A stretch of 32,103 nucleotides of DNA from Veillonella sp. VA139 (GTDB lineage Bacteria; Bacillota; Negativicutes; Veillonellales; Veillonellaceae): NCBI RefSeq assembly GCF_003992005.1, contig NZ_RQVL01000027.1:1-32103 (forward strand), given 5' to 3'. Within the stretch, counting starts at the first letter, position 1, and every line of letters begins with the position of its first letter. The notes beneath the pieces are model-generated. The model did no database searches and was not told the DNA's origin. It saw only the letters and a program-made list of their open reading frames with translations. Of this stretch, positions 1 to 6,442 are shown in pieces. The position numbers and the translations under genes are program-made.

Positions 1-77
1 TTATTTGAACACATTCATTGTAACAAAGGATGACCTTCTTTTGCTATTTTATTTTCCCACAAACATTTTACACTAAC
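1..77 (-). repeat. Left copy of a terminal inverted repeat element
   Basis: Positions 1-77 match the reverse complement of 32027-32103 without gaps. Only positions 3, 6, 10 and 30 differ, giving 73 of 77 identities with exact blocks of 19 nt (11-29) and 47 nt (31-77). Similarity stops at 78. Read outward (minus strand) the element contains GTGTAAAATGTTTGTGGG followed by an A-rich stretch and AAGGTCATCCTT. No coding frame is convincing. It lies just upstream of the menG promoter. It probably continues beyond the window edge, so its true length and nature cannot be seen here. Confidence 0.85.
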
Positions 78-88
78 AATATAAATTA

Positions 89-117
89 TGGAATATCCAT
101 AACCATTCGTGTATAAT
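89..117 (+). promoter_or_regulatory. Putative promoter of menG/ubiE
   Basis: A perfect TATAAT lies at 112-117, with a weak -35 match TGGAAT at 89-94 and a 17-nt spacer. The -35 sits inside a short inverted repeat, ATGGA-ATA-TCCAT, which could be an operator or chance. Only the -10 is strong. Confidence 0.5.
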
Positions 118-149
118 GAGTAGCGGTAGAAAATAACTGGAGGTATACC

Positions 150-869
150 GTGGAATTTAAAACACATGATGATAAAAAAGCCTATGTGCAAGATGTATTC
201 TCTCATATTGCGAAGCATTATGATGTAATGAATACATTATTGAGTTTTAACCAAGATGCACGGTGGCGTAGATTTGCCATAGAACAATTAGAATTAACGG
301 AAGGTATGCGACTAGCGGATATTGCTTGTGGTACGTGTATGTTAACAAAAACAGCATTACAAGAAATTCCGTCTTTACATGTGGAAGGACTCGATTTTAG
401 TCCTGAAATGTTGGCGGTTGGCAAAAATCGATTGGAGAAAGAAGGGTATACAGATCGGGTGACCCTTACACAAGGGGATGCGATGGACTTACCTTATGAT
501 AGCAATACCTTTGATGGGGCTGTATCTGGTTTTGCTTTGCGCAATGTACCAAGTATTGAACAAACCATTCGTGAAATGAAGCGTGTTGTTAAACCAGGCG
601 GTAAAGTGGTTACCTTGGAACTGGCAAAACCTACCATGTTTGGATTTAAGCAGGCTTATTACTTGTACTTTGAGAAGATTCTGCCTGTATTGGGTAAATT
701 AAGTCACGATCAATCGTCTTATGCGTGGCTCCCAGAATCACTGCGCCGCTATGTGGGGCAAGAAGGTGTTCTTCAAATTTTTAAAGATGTGGGACTACAA
801 GATGCTAAGTATTATGAACTTACAGGTGGCATTGTAGCAGTCCATGTAGGTACTGTACCAGAAGAATAG
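150..869 (+). CDS. menG: Demethylmenaquinone/ubiquinone-type C-methyltransferase (MenG/UbiE family)
   Basis: This 239-residue class I SAM-dependent methyltransferase should methylate the demethylmenaquinone ring in the last step of menaquinone synthesis, at the cytoplasmic membrane face. Seen in the sequence: the N-terminal family signature around residues 19-42 (VFSHIAKHYDVMN, then W-R-R), the SAM-binding loop ADIACGTCMLTK near residue 56, the motif II region GDAMDLPYDSNTFDGA, and the family motif FALRNVPS. Length is normal for the family. Start is GTG at 150, with GGAGG 6 nt upstream; there is no ATG that fits better. The loop has C where many relatives have G (CGTC rather than CGTG). No other quinone genes are in the window. 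It ends in a bidirectional terminator shared with the convergent SOD-like gene. Another small-molecule C-methyltransferase role is possible but less likely. Confidence 0.88.
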   Translation: MEFKTHDDKKAYVQDVFSHIAKHYDVMNTLLSFNQDARWRRFAIEQLELTEGMRLADIACGTCMLTKTALQEIPSLHVEGLDFSPEMLAVGKNRLEKEGYTDRVTLTQGDAMDLPYDSNTFDGAVSGFALRNVPSIEQTIREMKRVVKPGGKVVTLELAKPTMFGFKQAYYLYFEKILPVLGKLSHDQSSYAWLPESLRRYVGQEGVLQIFKDVGLQDAKYYELTGGIVAVHVGTVPEE

Positions 870-912
870 AAAAAAGCTGTCATCCACGGCGACGTGGTGA
901 CAGCTTTTTCTT
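870..912. terminator. Bidirectional rho-independent terminator between menG and the SOD-like gene
   Basis: AAAAAGCTGTCA-T-CCACG pairs with CGTGG-TGACAGCTTTTT around a GCGA loop. It is flanked by an A-run on one side and a T-run on the other, so it can end transcription from both strands of this convergent pair. Confidence 0.92.
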
Positions 913-915
913 ATC

Positions 916-1548
916 TTATTCGTGTCCAAAGCGATTTGGATTTTTTAAAGTCTCTTCATAGATATGATTTACAATCTTCCAGTTCACAATGGTGAAGAAG
1001 TTGTTAATATATTCTTCGCGGCTGGAATGGACGTACATGTAATCCCATAGATTGATGCCTAAGATTGCAGTTTGCATGTTCATAATCGGATTGATTTGTT
1101 CTTTTGTAGAAGTAATAGCAAGCGTATTGTCTGGGTTGAGCACAAGCCAAGTCCAACCATTACCGACATGAGTGTGAGCCACCTCTGTAAATTGTTGTTG
1201 GAACTTTTCTAAGGATCCAAAAGAGCGGTTGATAGCATCTTTGATTGGTCCGTTGATGGTACTTGCATTAGGGCTTGTCAACGTGTGCAAAAATAAGGTT
1301 ACATTCTTATAGGCTCCACCATAGCACTGAATGTCTTGGCGAATTTCTTGTGGCACATGGCTTAAGCCTCCTAGCAGACAGTCGATATGACCAAAGCGAA
1401 GGTCAGGGAACTCTTCTACTAGTTCATTAAGTTTAGAGACGGAATGGCTGTATACATCAGTATACAAAGATGCGAGTGTTTCTCTGCCGATGACAGGCTC
1501 TAAGGCGTGATCAGAATAAGGCAGTGGTTCTAATTCAAAATATTTCAT
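916..1548 (-). CDS. Iron/manganese superoxide dismutase family protein lacking all metal ligands
   Basis: A 210-residue protein with the full-length Fe/Mn SOD plan: LPYSDHALEPVIGRET near the N-terminus, SFGSLEKFQQQF (109-120), GNGWTWLV (129-136), an STKEQINP segment keeping the second-sphere Gln (Q151), and IVNWKIV near the end. Aligning by eye to E. coli SodA/SodB, the four metal ligands are all replaced: H26 by L28, H73/H81 by V83, D156 by N166 and H160 by Y170. The gateway Tyr34 is S36 and the nearby His30 is V32. Catalysis as a dismutase is therefore unlikely; the fold may have been reused for binding or structure. Start ATG at 1548 is chosen because GGAGGT lies 5 nt before it; the frame stays open to a GTG at 1563. 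A promoter and a Fur-like box lie upstream, implying control by iron. It is not a decayed gene: length, frame and core fold signatures are intact. Confidence 0.85.
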   Translation of the reverse strand: MKYFELEPLPYSDHALEPVIGRETLASLYTDVYSHSVSKLNELVEEFPDLRFGHIDCLLGGLSHVPQEIRQDIQCYGGAYKNVTLFLHTLTSPNASTINGPIKDAINRSFGSLEKFQQQFTEVAHTHVGNGWTWLVLNPDNTLAITSTKEQINPIMNMQTAILGINLWDYMYVHSSREEYINNFFTIVNWKIVNHIYEETLKNPNRFGHE

Positions 1549-1571
1549 GGACACCTCCATCACAAAGATTT

Positions 1572-1590
1572 GATAATGATAGATATTATC
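1572..1590. promoter_or_regulatory. Fur-type operator
   Basis: The 19-mer GATAATGATAGATATTATC matches the classical Fur consensus GATAATGATAATCATTATC at 16 of 19 positions and forms a 7-7-7 inverted repeat TGATAAT...ATTATCA (1571-1591). It lies between the -10 (1603-1608) and the ribosome binding site of the SOD-like gene, just downstream of the predicted transcription start, where a bound repressor would block transcription. PerR boxes are related, but the C/G positions favour Fur. Confidence 0.8.
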
Positions 1591-1602
1591 ATAGTTATGT
1601 AT

Positions 1603-1631
1603 ATCGTAATAGATAAGAACATAAAAGTCAA
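1603..1631 (-). promoter_or_regulatory. Promoter of the SOD-like gene
   Basis: On the minus strand TTGACT (1631-1626), a 17-nt spacer and TACGAT (1608-1603) give a good sigma-70 type promoter. The Fur-like box begins about 12 nt downstream of the -10. Confidence 0.7.
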
Positions 1632-1676
1632 GATTGAAAGACTTTCACATAGATTCGTTCAATATAGAATTACACG

Positions 1677-1705
1677 TTGAATAAAAAAGATAGAATCTGT
1701 ATAAT
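1677..1705 (+). promoter_or_regulatory. Promoter of the exported unknown protein gene
   Basis: TTGAAT at 1677-1682, a 17-nt spacer and a perfect TATAAT at 1700-1705. It is divergent from the promoter of the SOD-like gene; the two -35 boxes are about 45 nt apart. Confidence 0.8.
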
Positions 1706-1760
1706 AAGAGTATAGAATCAAAATCAATCGAGTTACATCAATAGTTGAAAGGAGCTTTGT

Positions 1761-2351
1761 ATGAAAACACAAAGTAAATGTTGGTTATTAGGTGCTGCCA
1801 TTGTTGGTGTGATAGCCTTAGGTCAAACGGCGTATGCGGCACAAGATCCGTTAATGTTACCAGAGCAAGAGGGCTTACAAGTTATTTCAGAAATACAAGC
1901 TAACATCACCGTGGAGAGCCCTAACTGGGAGGTAAAACGCGTAGTGGATACATTTGCTAATTACGGTCAAGAGCATAGCAAGCAATCATTTGAATTACAA
2001 ACACATCAAGTGGTTTCAGCAGGCCAATTAGATGCGATTAATGCATTATACTATATGAATGTACGAAAAAACTTTTACATTGAAAGCCATCGTTGGAAAA
2101 AAGATAGCTATGGAAGAAAAGTGTTAAATAGTTTATACGCAGATTATCAAAATTATTTGAATGGTCATCATTATGTGCCAGCCAATGAAGTGGATACTTA
2201 TAAAGAAGAGTTCTTAGGAATTTTAGCTCGTCATGCTGAGAAAGTGCACAATGATGAATTACGTACATATATGAATGAGATGGTTATCTTTGGCTTAGAA
2301 CAAGCTATGAAAGATCACAATCCTTCTATAAAAGAATATACACGTAAATAA
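1761..2351 (+). CDS. Exported protein of unknown function
   Basis: A 196-residue protein that I do not recognise. Residues 1-26 form a typical Sec signal peptide: K-containing start, hydrophobic core LLGAAIVGVIALG, and an AYA cleavage site before AQDP. The mature part is hydrophilic and probably largely helical, rich in Tyr, Asn, His and charged residues, with no cysteine after cleavage and no membrane segment, so it is likely periplasmic. ATG at 1761 follows AAAGGAG at a normal distance. It has its own promoter and a strong terminator, so it is a single-gene unit, divergent from the Fur-controlled SOD-like gene and not obviously under the same box. I assign no function. Confidence 0.8.
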   Translation: MKTQSKCWLLGAAIVGVIALGQTAYAAQDPLMLPEQEGLQVISEIQANITVESPNWEVKRVVDTFANYGQEHSKQSFELQTHQVVSAGQLDAINALYYMNVRKNFYIESHRWKKDSYGRKVLNSLYADYQNYLNGHHYVPANEVDTYKEEFLGILARHAEKVHNDELRTYMNEMVIFGLEQAMKDHNPSIKEYTRK

Positions 2352-2370
2352 GAATTGGTCTACTAGTGTT

Positions 2371-2403
2371 AGCCTACTCGTTACAGAGTAGGCTTATTTT
2401 TTT
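2371..2403 (+). terminator. Rho-independent terminator after the exported unknown gene
   Basis: A perfect 9-bp stem AGCCTACTC/GAGTAGGCT with loop GTTACA is followed by TATTTTTTT. Confidence 0.92.
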
Positions 2404-2430
2404 GACAAATTATATAAGTTGTGATTTAAT
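2402..2430 (+). promoter_or_regulatory. Promoter of the purine permease gene
   Basis: A perfect TTGACA at 2402-2407 starts inside the T-run of the preceding terminator. A 17-nt spacer leads to TTTAAT (2425-2430), with TGA directly before it as an extended -10. The ~55-nt leader up to the start codon shows no purine riboswitch fold that I can recognise. Confidence 0.75.
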
Positions 2431-2491
2431 ATAAAAGTATTATGATTAGCATAACTTCTTAATAAAATGTATTAAAGAATGGAGAAATGGC

Positions 2492-3811
2492 ATGAGTGAA
2501 ATCGCTAAGCAGGTCCATCCTGTTGACGAAATGTTACCCCTATCTAAGTTGTTTTCTTATGGATTGCAACACGTATTGGCTATGTATGCAGGGGCGGTAG
2601 CCGTTCCTATTATTCTAGCAAATGCATTAGGCTTATCCACGCAGGATTTAATTCGCCTCATTAATGCTGATTTATTTGCCTGTGGTATTGCCACACTGAT
2701 TCAAACCTTGGGGATAGGGCCTGTGGGCGCACGCATACCTATGATTCAAGGGGTTACCTTTGCATCGGTAGCACCTATGATTATTATTGGAACAGAACAT
2801 GGTTTACCAGCTGTGTATGGCGCTATTATAGTGGCAGGAATATTTACTTTTTTCATCGCTCCTTATTTTAGTCGTCTCATTCGATTATTTCCACCGGTCG
2901 TAACGGGAACTATCGTTACGATTATTGGCATTAGTTTAATGCCCGTAGCGATTGTGTGGATCGCTGGTGTCAATCCAGAAGATCCGAACTATGCCAGTGC
3001 TACCAACTTGTGGCTATCCGGATTAACCTTACTCATCGTAGTGTTAGTGAATCGATTTGCTAAAGGATTTCTAAGTAATTTGTCAGTTCTTATCGGGTTA
3101 TTAGGTGGAACTATGATTGCCTATGCTTTAGGGGAAGTGAATTTTATTGAGGTGAGCCAATCCGACTGGTTAGGCTTAGTGACACCACTTGCTTTCGGTA
3201 TACCTACCTTTGATGTAAGCTCCATTATCGCCATGCTTGTGGTAATGTCTGTTTGTATGGTAGAGACCACAGGAGATGCCATTGCCATAGGTGAAATCGT
3301 AGATAAAAAAGTAGACAAGAAAACATTAAGCTCTTGCTTACAAGCGGATGGGTTGTCTACTTGTATTGGTGGCTTTTTAAATAGTTTTCCTTATACAGCC
3401 TTTGCACAAAACATCGGATTAATTGCGGTAACGAATGTGAAAAGCCGTTTTGTAGTAGCCACATCAGGTGTGATATTAATGGTCTTAGGATTGTTCCCTA
3501 AATTGGCTGCCGTGGTAGCGTCCATTCCGAGTCCTGTATTGGGTGGTGCTGGGATTGCTATGTTTGGTATGATTATTGCTAGTGGTATTCGCTCTTTGGG
3601 AAAGGTAGATTACGAAAATAATCATAATTTGATGATTGTAGCATTGAGCATTGGTGTGGCTATGATTCCTATCGGAGCGCCCCAGTTTTATCATAATTTT
3701 CCACCTGCTGCAAAAATTATTTTTGAAAGTGGTATTACCTTTGGCAGTATCTTAGCTGTTGTATTAAACATGGTCTTCAACGGACTTGGTCATACAGATA
3801 TAAAAGAATAA
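2492..3811 (+). CDS. NCS2 family purine (xanthine/urate-type) permease
   Basis: A 439-residue integral membrane transporter of the nucleobase:cation symporter-2 family, expected to import a purine base with protons or Na+. Seen: the N-terminal family segment QHVLAMYAGAVAVPII, the stretch IGPVGARIPMIQGVTFAS, the acidic TM8 motif VETTGD near residue 257, and the NCS2 signature QNIGLIAVTN near residue 305. About 12-14 hydrophobic segments are visible, the usual length and layout. The ETTGD and GARIPMIQG segments fit the xanthine/uric acid branch better than the uracil branch, so UraA is a less likely name; the substrate cannot be fixed from sequence alone. ATG at 2492 is preceded by TGGAGA. Own promoter and terminator, so monocistronic. 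Confidence 0.85.
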   Translation: MSEIAKQVHPVDEMLPLSKLFSYGLQHVLAMYAGAVAVPIILANALGLSTQDLIRLINADLFACGIATLIQTLGIGPVGARIPMIQGVTFASVAPMIIIGTEHGLPAVYGAIIVAGIFTFFIAPYFSRLIRLFPPVVTGTIVTIIGISLMPVAIVWIAGVNPEDPNYASATNLWLSGLTLLIVVLVNRFAKGFLSNLSVLIGLLGGTMIAYALGEVNFIEVSQSDWLGLVTPLAFGIPTFDVSSIIAMLVVMSVCMVETTGDAIAIGEIVDKKVDKKTLSSCLQADGLSTCIGGFLNSFPYTAFAQNIGLIAVTNVKSRFVVATSGVILMVLGLFPKLAAVVASIPSPVLGGAGIAMFGMIIASGIRSLGKVDYENNHNLMIVALSIGVAMIPIGAPQFYHNFPPAAKIIFESGITFGSILAVVLNMVFNGLGHTDIKE

Positions 3812-3844
3812 TTGCTTTCACCTGTAAACGTTGATGAAAGAATG

Positions 3845-3900
3845 AGCACGTCTCTAAAGAAAATGCATTTATTGCTGTTCAAGATGACGTGCTTTTTATT
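3845..3900 (+). terminator. Probable terminator after the purine permease
   Basis: AGCACGTC (3845-3852) pairs perfectly with GACGTGCT (3886-3893), followed by TTTTATT. The loop of 33 nt is long, so it is weaker than a classic terminator. Confidence 0.65.
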
Positions 3901-3920
3901 ATAGATTTACTGCGTAAACG

Positions 3921-3929
3921 TGATATAAT
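3921..3929 (+). promoter_or_regulatory. Extended -10 promoter for the MOSC-moaA-galM-adh operon
   Basis: TGATATAAT is an extended -10 (TGnTATAAT) 47 nt before the MOSC start codon. No clear -35 is present at the usual distance, which is common for extended -10 promoters. Confidence 0.6.
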
Positions 3930-3975
3930 AGAAACCATATAGGTAATTTTAAATATAATAATCTAAGGAGATATA

Positions 3976-4425
3976 ATGGACGCAAAAATTATTGCTATTT
4001 CAATTAGCAGAGCAAAAGGACAAAAGAAAACAAACATCCCAGAAGCGGAGTTAGTAGTTAATCATGGTATTGAAGGAGATGCTCATGCAGGCCCGTGGCA
4101 TCGTCAATTGAGCTTGCTTGGTATTGAAAGTATCGAATTAATGCGTAAAAGTGGGGCTGATGTGAACCCTGGAGATTTTGCAGAAAATATTACCGTAGAA
4201 GGCTTGACTTTATTCCAATTGCCAGTGGGTACTAAATTAGCCTTAGGTAAAACGATTGTAGAAGTGACTCAAATCGGTAAAGAGTGCCATCAAGGTTGCG
4301 AAATTATGCAACAAGTAGGAAGTTGCATTATGCCTACACAGGGGATTTTTGGTCGTGTGCTAGAAGGCGGAAAGATCCAAGTAGGCGATGCAGTGCGTAT
4401 TGTTGAGGAGCCAGTCAATGCGTGA
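3976..4425 (+). CDS. MOSC domain protein (molybdenum cofactor-related)
   Basis: A 149-residue stand-alone MOSC domain. MOSC domains occur in Moco sulfurases and in proteins fused to MoaC or MogA; they bind a sulfur or cofactor group. Seen: the family pattern LVVNHGIEGDAHAG in the first third, RQLSLLG, GDFAENITVEGL, the conserved Cys in IGKECHQGCEIM, and the terminal GIFGRVLEGGKIQVGD. The sequence resembles the MOSC half of MoaC-MOSC fusions. ATG at 3976 follows AAGGAGAT. Its end overlaps the moaA start by 8 nt, so the two are translationally coupled and presumably act in the same pathway. Exact reaction unknown. Confidence 0.87.
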   Translation: MDAKIIAISISRAKGQKKTNIPEAELVVNHGIEGDAHAGPWHRQLSLLGIESIELMRKSGADVNPGDFAENITVEGLTLFQLPVGTKLALGKTIVEVTQIGKECHQGCEIMQQVGSCIMPTQGIFGRVLEGGKIQVGDAVRIVEEPVNA

Positions 4426-5380
4426 TAGCCAAGGGCGTGTTATTGAGTATGCACGTATCTCCTTAACGGAAGCGTGCAACTTTTGTTGTGCCTATTGTCG
4501 GCCTCAGGAGATTACAGAAGCTATGGCGCCTGTGTTGCCGCCGAGCTTTTGGTTGCCTTTGTTAGAGGCGTTGCACTTAGGAGGCGTCAAAGCCTTGCGA
4601 TTAACAGGGGGAGAGCCCTTATTGTATCCACATCTATATGACTTGTTAGAGCATATACAGGACCGCCAATGGTTTTCCGATATTTCTATGACGACCAATG
4701 GTAGTCTATTAGAAACTCAGGCGGAACGTTTATTTACAGCAGGGGTACAGCGATTAAATATTAGTTTAGACTCTGTGGAAGAAGAGGGTTTTGCCAAAGC
4801 TGTGGGGCGCAATGGACAATTAGCTGGCGTGCTTCGTGGTATAGAAGCTGCAAAGAATGTAGGCTTTCAAAACATAAAGATTAATACCGTAGTGCAAGCG
4901 CCATTTTCTGACAAGGAAGTGGAAACCTTGTTACATTATGGAAAAGAGTGGGATGTGGTATGGCGATTTATTGAATACATGCCATTCCAAGGGAAACAAA
5001 GTCATGTGCCTACTTTTGGAGAGTGGAAGGAGCAGATTGAACGCATTGTGGGATCTGAGTTAATTCCAGTGACAGAACGATTGGGATTTGGACCAGCTCA
5101 ATACTTCCAATTGCCAGATGGACAACGAATTGGCTTTATTTTTCCTTTGTCTAATCAATATTGCTCTTCTTGCAATCGCATTCGTTTTACTGCAGATGGA
5201 TCGCTACGTTTATGTTTACTGCGTGATGAAGATTTAGACTTGTGTGGACTTATACAAAATGGGGGCACACCACAAACTATATTGCATTGCATTGAAGAGG
5301 CATTACAAGGTCGATACGCGAGTCATGATGGAAATTCCATTGAAAAAGTGGAACGTCCTATGTGGCGTATCGGCGGTTAG
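4418..5380 (+). CDS. moaA: GTP 3',8-cyclase MoaA (radical SAM, molybdenum cofactor)
   Basis: A 320-residue radical SAM enzyme that converts GTP to the cyclic intermediate on the way to cyclic pyranopterin, with MoaC acting next. Seen: radical SAM cysteines C20-x3-C24-x2-C27 in ACNFCCAYC, the LTGGEPLL loop, the second [4Fe-4S] site C-x2-C-x13-C in YCSSCNRIRF...LRLC, and a C-terminal Gly-Gly (RIGG) that is essential in MoaA. ATG at 4418 is chosen because GAGGAG lies 7 nt upstream and residues before it (frame open to 4388) show no family similarity. It overlaps the MOSC gene and is followed after 8 nt by galM. No other moa or moe genes are in the window, so the rest of the pathway must be elsewhere. 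Confidence 0.92.
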   Translation: MRDSQGRVIEYARISLTEACNFCCAYCRPQEITEAMAPVLPPSFWLPLLEALHLGGVKALRLTGGEPLLYPHLYDLLEHIQDRQWFSDISMTTNGSLLETQAERLFTAGVQRLNISLDSVEEEGFAKAVGRNGQLAGVLRGIEAAKNVGFQNIKINTVVQAPFSDKEVETLLHYGKEWDVVWRFIEYMPFQGKQSHVPTFGEWKEQIERIVGSELIPVTERLGFGPAQYFQLPDGQRIGFIFPLSNQYCSSCNRIRFTADGSLRLCLLRDEDLDLCGLIQNGGTPQTILHCIEEALQGRYASHDGNSIEKVERPMWRIGG

Positions 5381-5388
5381 GAGTTATG

Positions 5389-6411
5389 ATGAAAGTAGAA
5401 TCTTTTGGACGATTGCAAACAGGCCAAGAGGCTCATGTCTATACAATAGAAAATGATGCACTGAAAGTACAAATAAGCGATTATGGTGCCACCATTGTCG
5501 CTGTTTATGACAAAGTGGTGCAGCGCCATTTAGCATTGGGCTATGATTCTGTACAAGACTATGAAACAAAGCATGGCCAACTAGGTGCTACTGTAGGGCG
5601 TGTGGCAAATCGTATTGCCAATGCAGCCTATACGTGGAATGGTACAGTCCATCAACTAACAGCGAATAATGGTCCAAACTTATTACATAGTGGCAAAGGC
5701 AATATTGGACATCGTCTATGGGATGTTGTAAAGGAGAATTGTTCTGATACAGTGGTACATCTATCGTATTCCATTACATCTGAAGAAGACGGATTTCCAG
5801 GCGATTTGTATGTAGAAGCTGTGTTCAGATTGGTAGCACAGACACTAGTAGTCACGTATGTGTACACAACCTCTGAAGATTCCTTTGTAAATTTGACGAA
5901 TCATGTATATTTTAATTTGCATGGAGAAGGCGACTTATCTAACCATGTATTAGAATTAGGAGCCCATCAGTATATGCCGTTTGGAGACCACCAAATTCCT
6001 CAACTTAAGCTAGCATCTGTAGAAGGAACACCATTCGATTTTAGAAAAGGCATGGATCTACAAAAAGCATTGGAGCATTATGCTGAGGATCTAAGTCAAT
6101 ATAAGGGATATGACCATGATTTTGTAACGGCTCCAATAGAGGAAAGTAGTACAGCAGATTCTGTTGTGCCTTTTGCGGTGTTACAAGGTAAGGATGTGAC
6201 AGCCGTATTCCATACAGATGCACCACACTTTCAGGTGTATACAGGAAATTGGTTAAACGAAGATGGCCGAGATCGTCATTATGGCTGTCATGCAGGCATT
6301 GCCATTGAACCACAATTTGTGCCGAATGATATCAATATGAATGGTGAAAGCAAGACTAAAGCAGATACAGTCTATGAAAGAACAATTGCCTATTCATTCT
6401 ATCACAGATAG
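5389..6411 (+). CDS. galM: Aldose 1-epimerase (galactose mutarotase family)
   Basis: A 340-residue enzyme interconverting alpha and beta anomers of aldoses such as galactose or glucose in the cytoplasm. Seen: GATVGRVANRIA near residue 66, the N-x-LH region with H100, the catalytic NLTNHVYFNL with H172, YDHDF (241-245), and the catalytic base E307 in AIEPQFVPN. Length is typical. Start: tandem ATG codons at 5386 and 5389; AGGAG ends at 5383, so 5389 has the better spacing, but 5386 would add only one Met. It follows moaA by 8 nt and precedes the alcohol dehydrogenase, so it is read in that operon. If the host is a Veillonella, poor sugar use makes the physiological substrate unclear. Confidence 0.9.
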   Translation: MKVESFGRLQTGQEAHVYTIENDALKVQISDYGATIVAVYDKVVQRHLALGYDSVQDYETKHGQLGATVGRVANRIANAAYTWNGTVHQLTANNGPNLLHSGKGNIGHRLWDVVKENCSDTVVHLSYSITSEEDGFPGDLYVEAVFRLVAQTLVVTYVYTTSEDSFVNLTNHVYFNLHGEGDLSNHVLELGAHQYMPFGDHQIPQLKLASVEGTPFDFRKGMDLQKALEHYAEDLSQYKGYDHDFVTAPIEESSTADSVVPFAVLQGKDVTAVFHTDAPHFQVYTGNWLNEDGRDRHYGCHAGIAIEPQFVPNDINMNGESKTKADTVYERTIAYSFYHR

Positions 6412-6442
6412 GCGTATTTAATAGTAAGGAGACAAGGGTCGA

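Noticed and set aside
15-218. 67-codon minus-strand frame at the left end
   Set aside because: It runs through the terminal element and antisense into menG, with hydrophobic low-complexity sequence from AT-rich DNA and no ribosome binding site.
916-1548. Calling the SOD-family gene a pseudogene
   Set aside because: The frame is intact, length is normal, and promoter, operator and ribosome binding site are all good; only the active-site residues are changed, which fits a change of role better than decay.
2431-2491. Purine riboswitch upstream of the permease
   Set aside because: The leader is only about 55 nt and shows none of the conserved purine aptamer loops.
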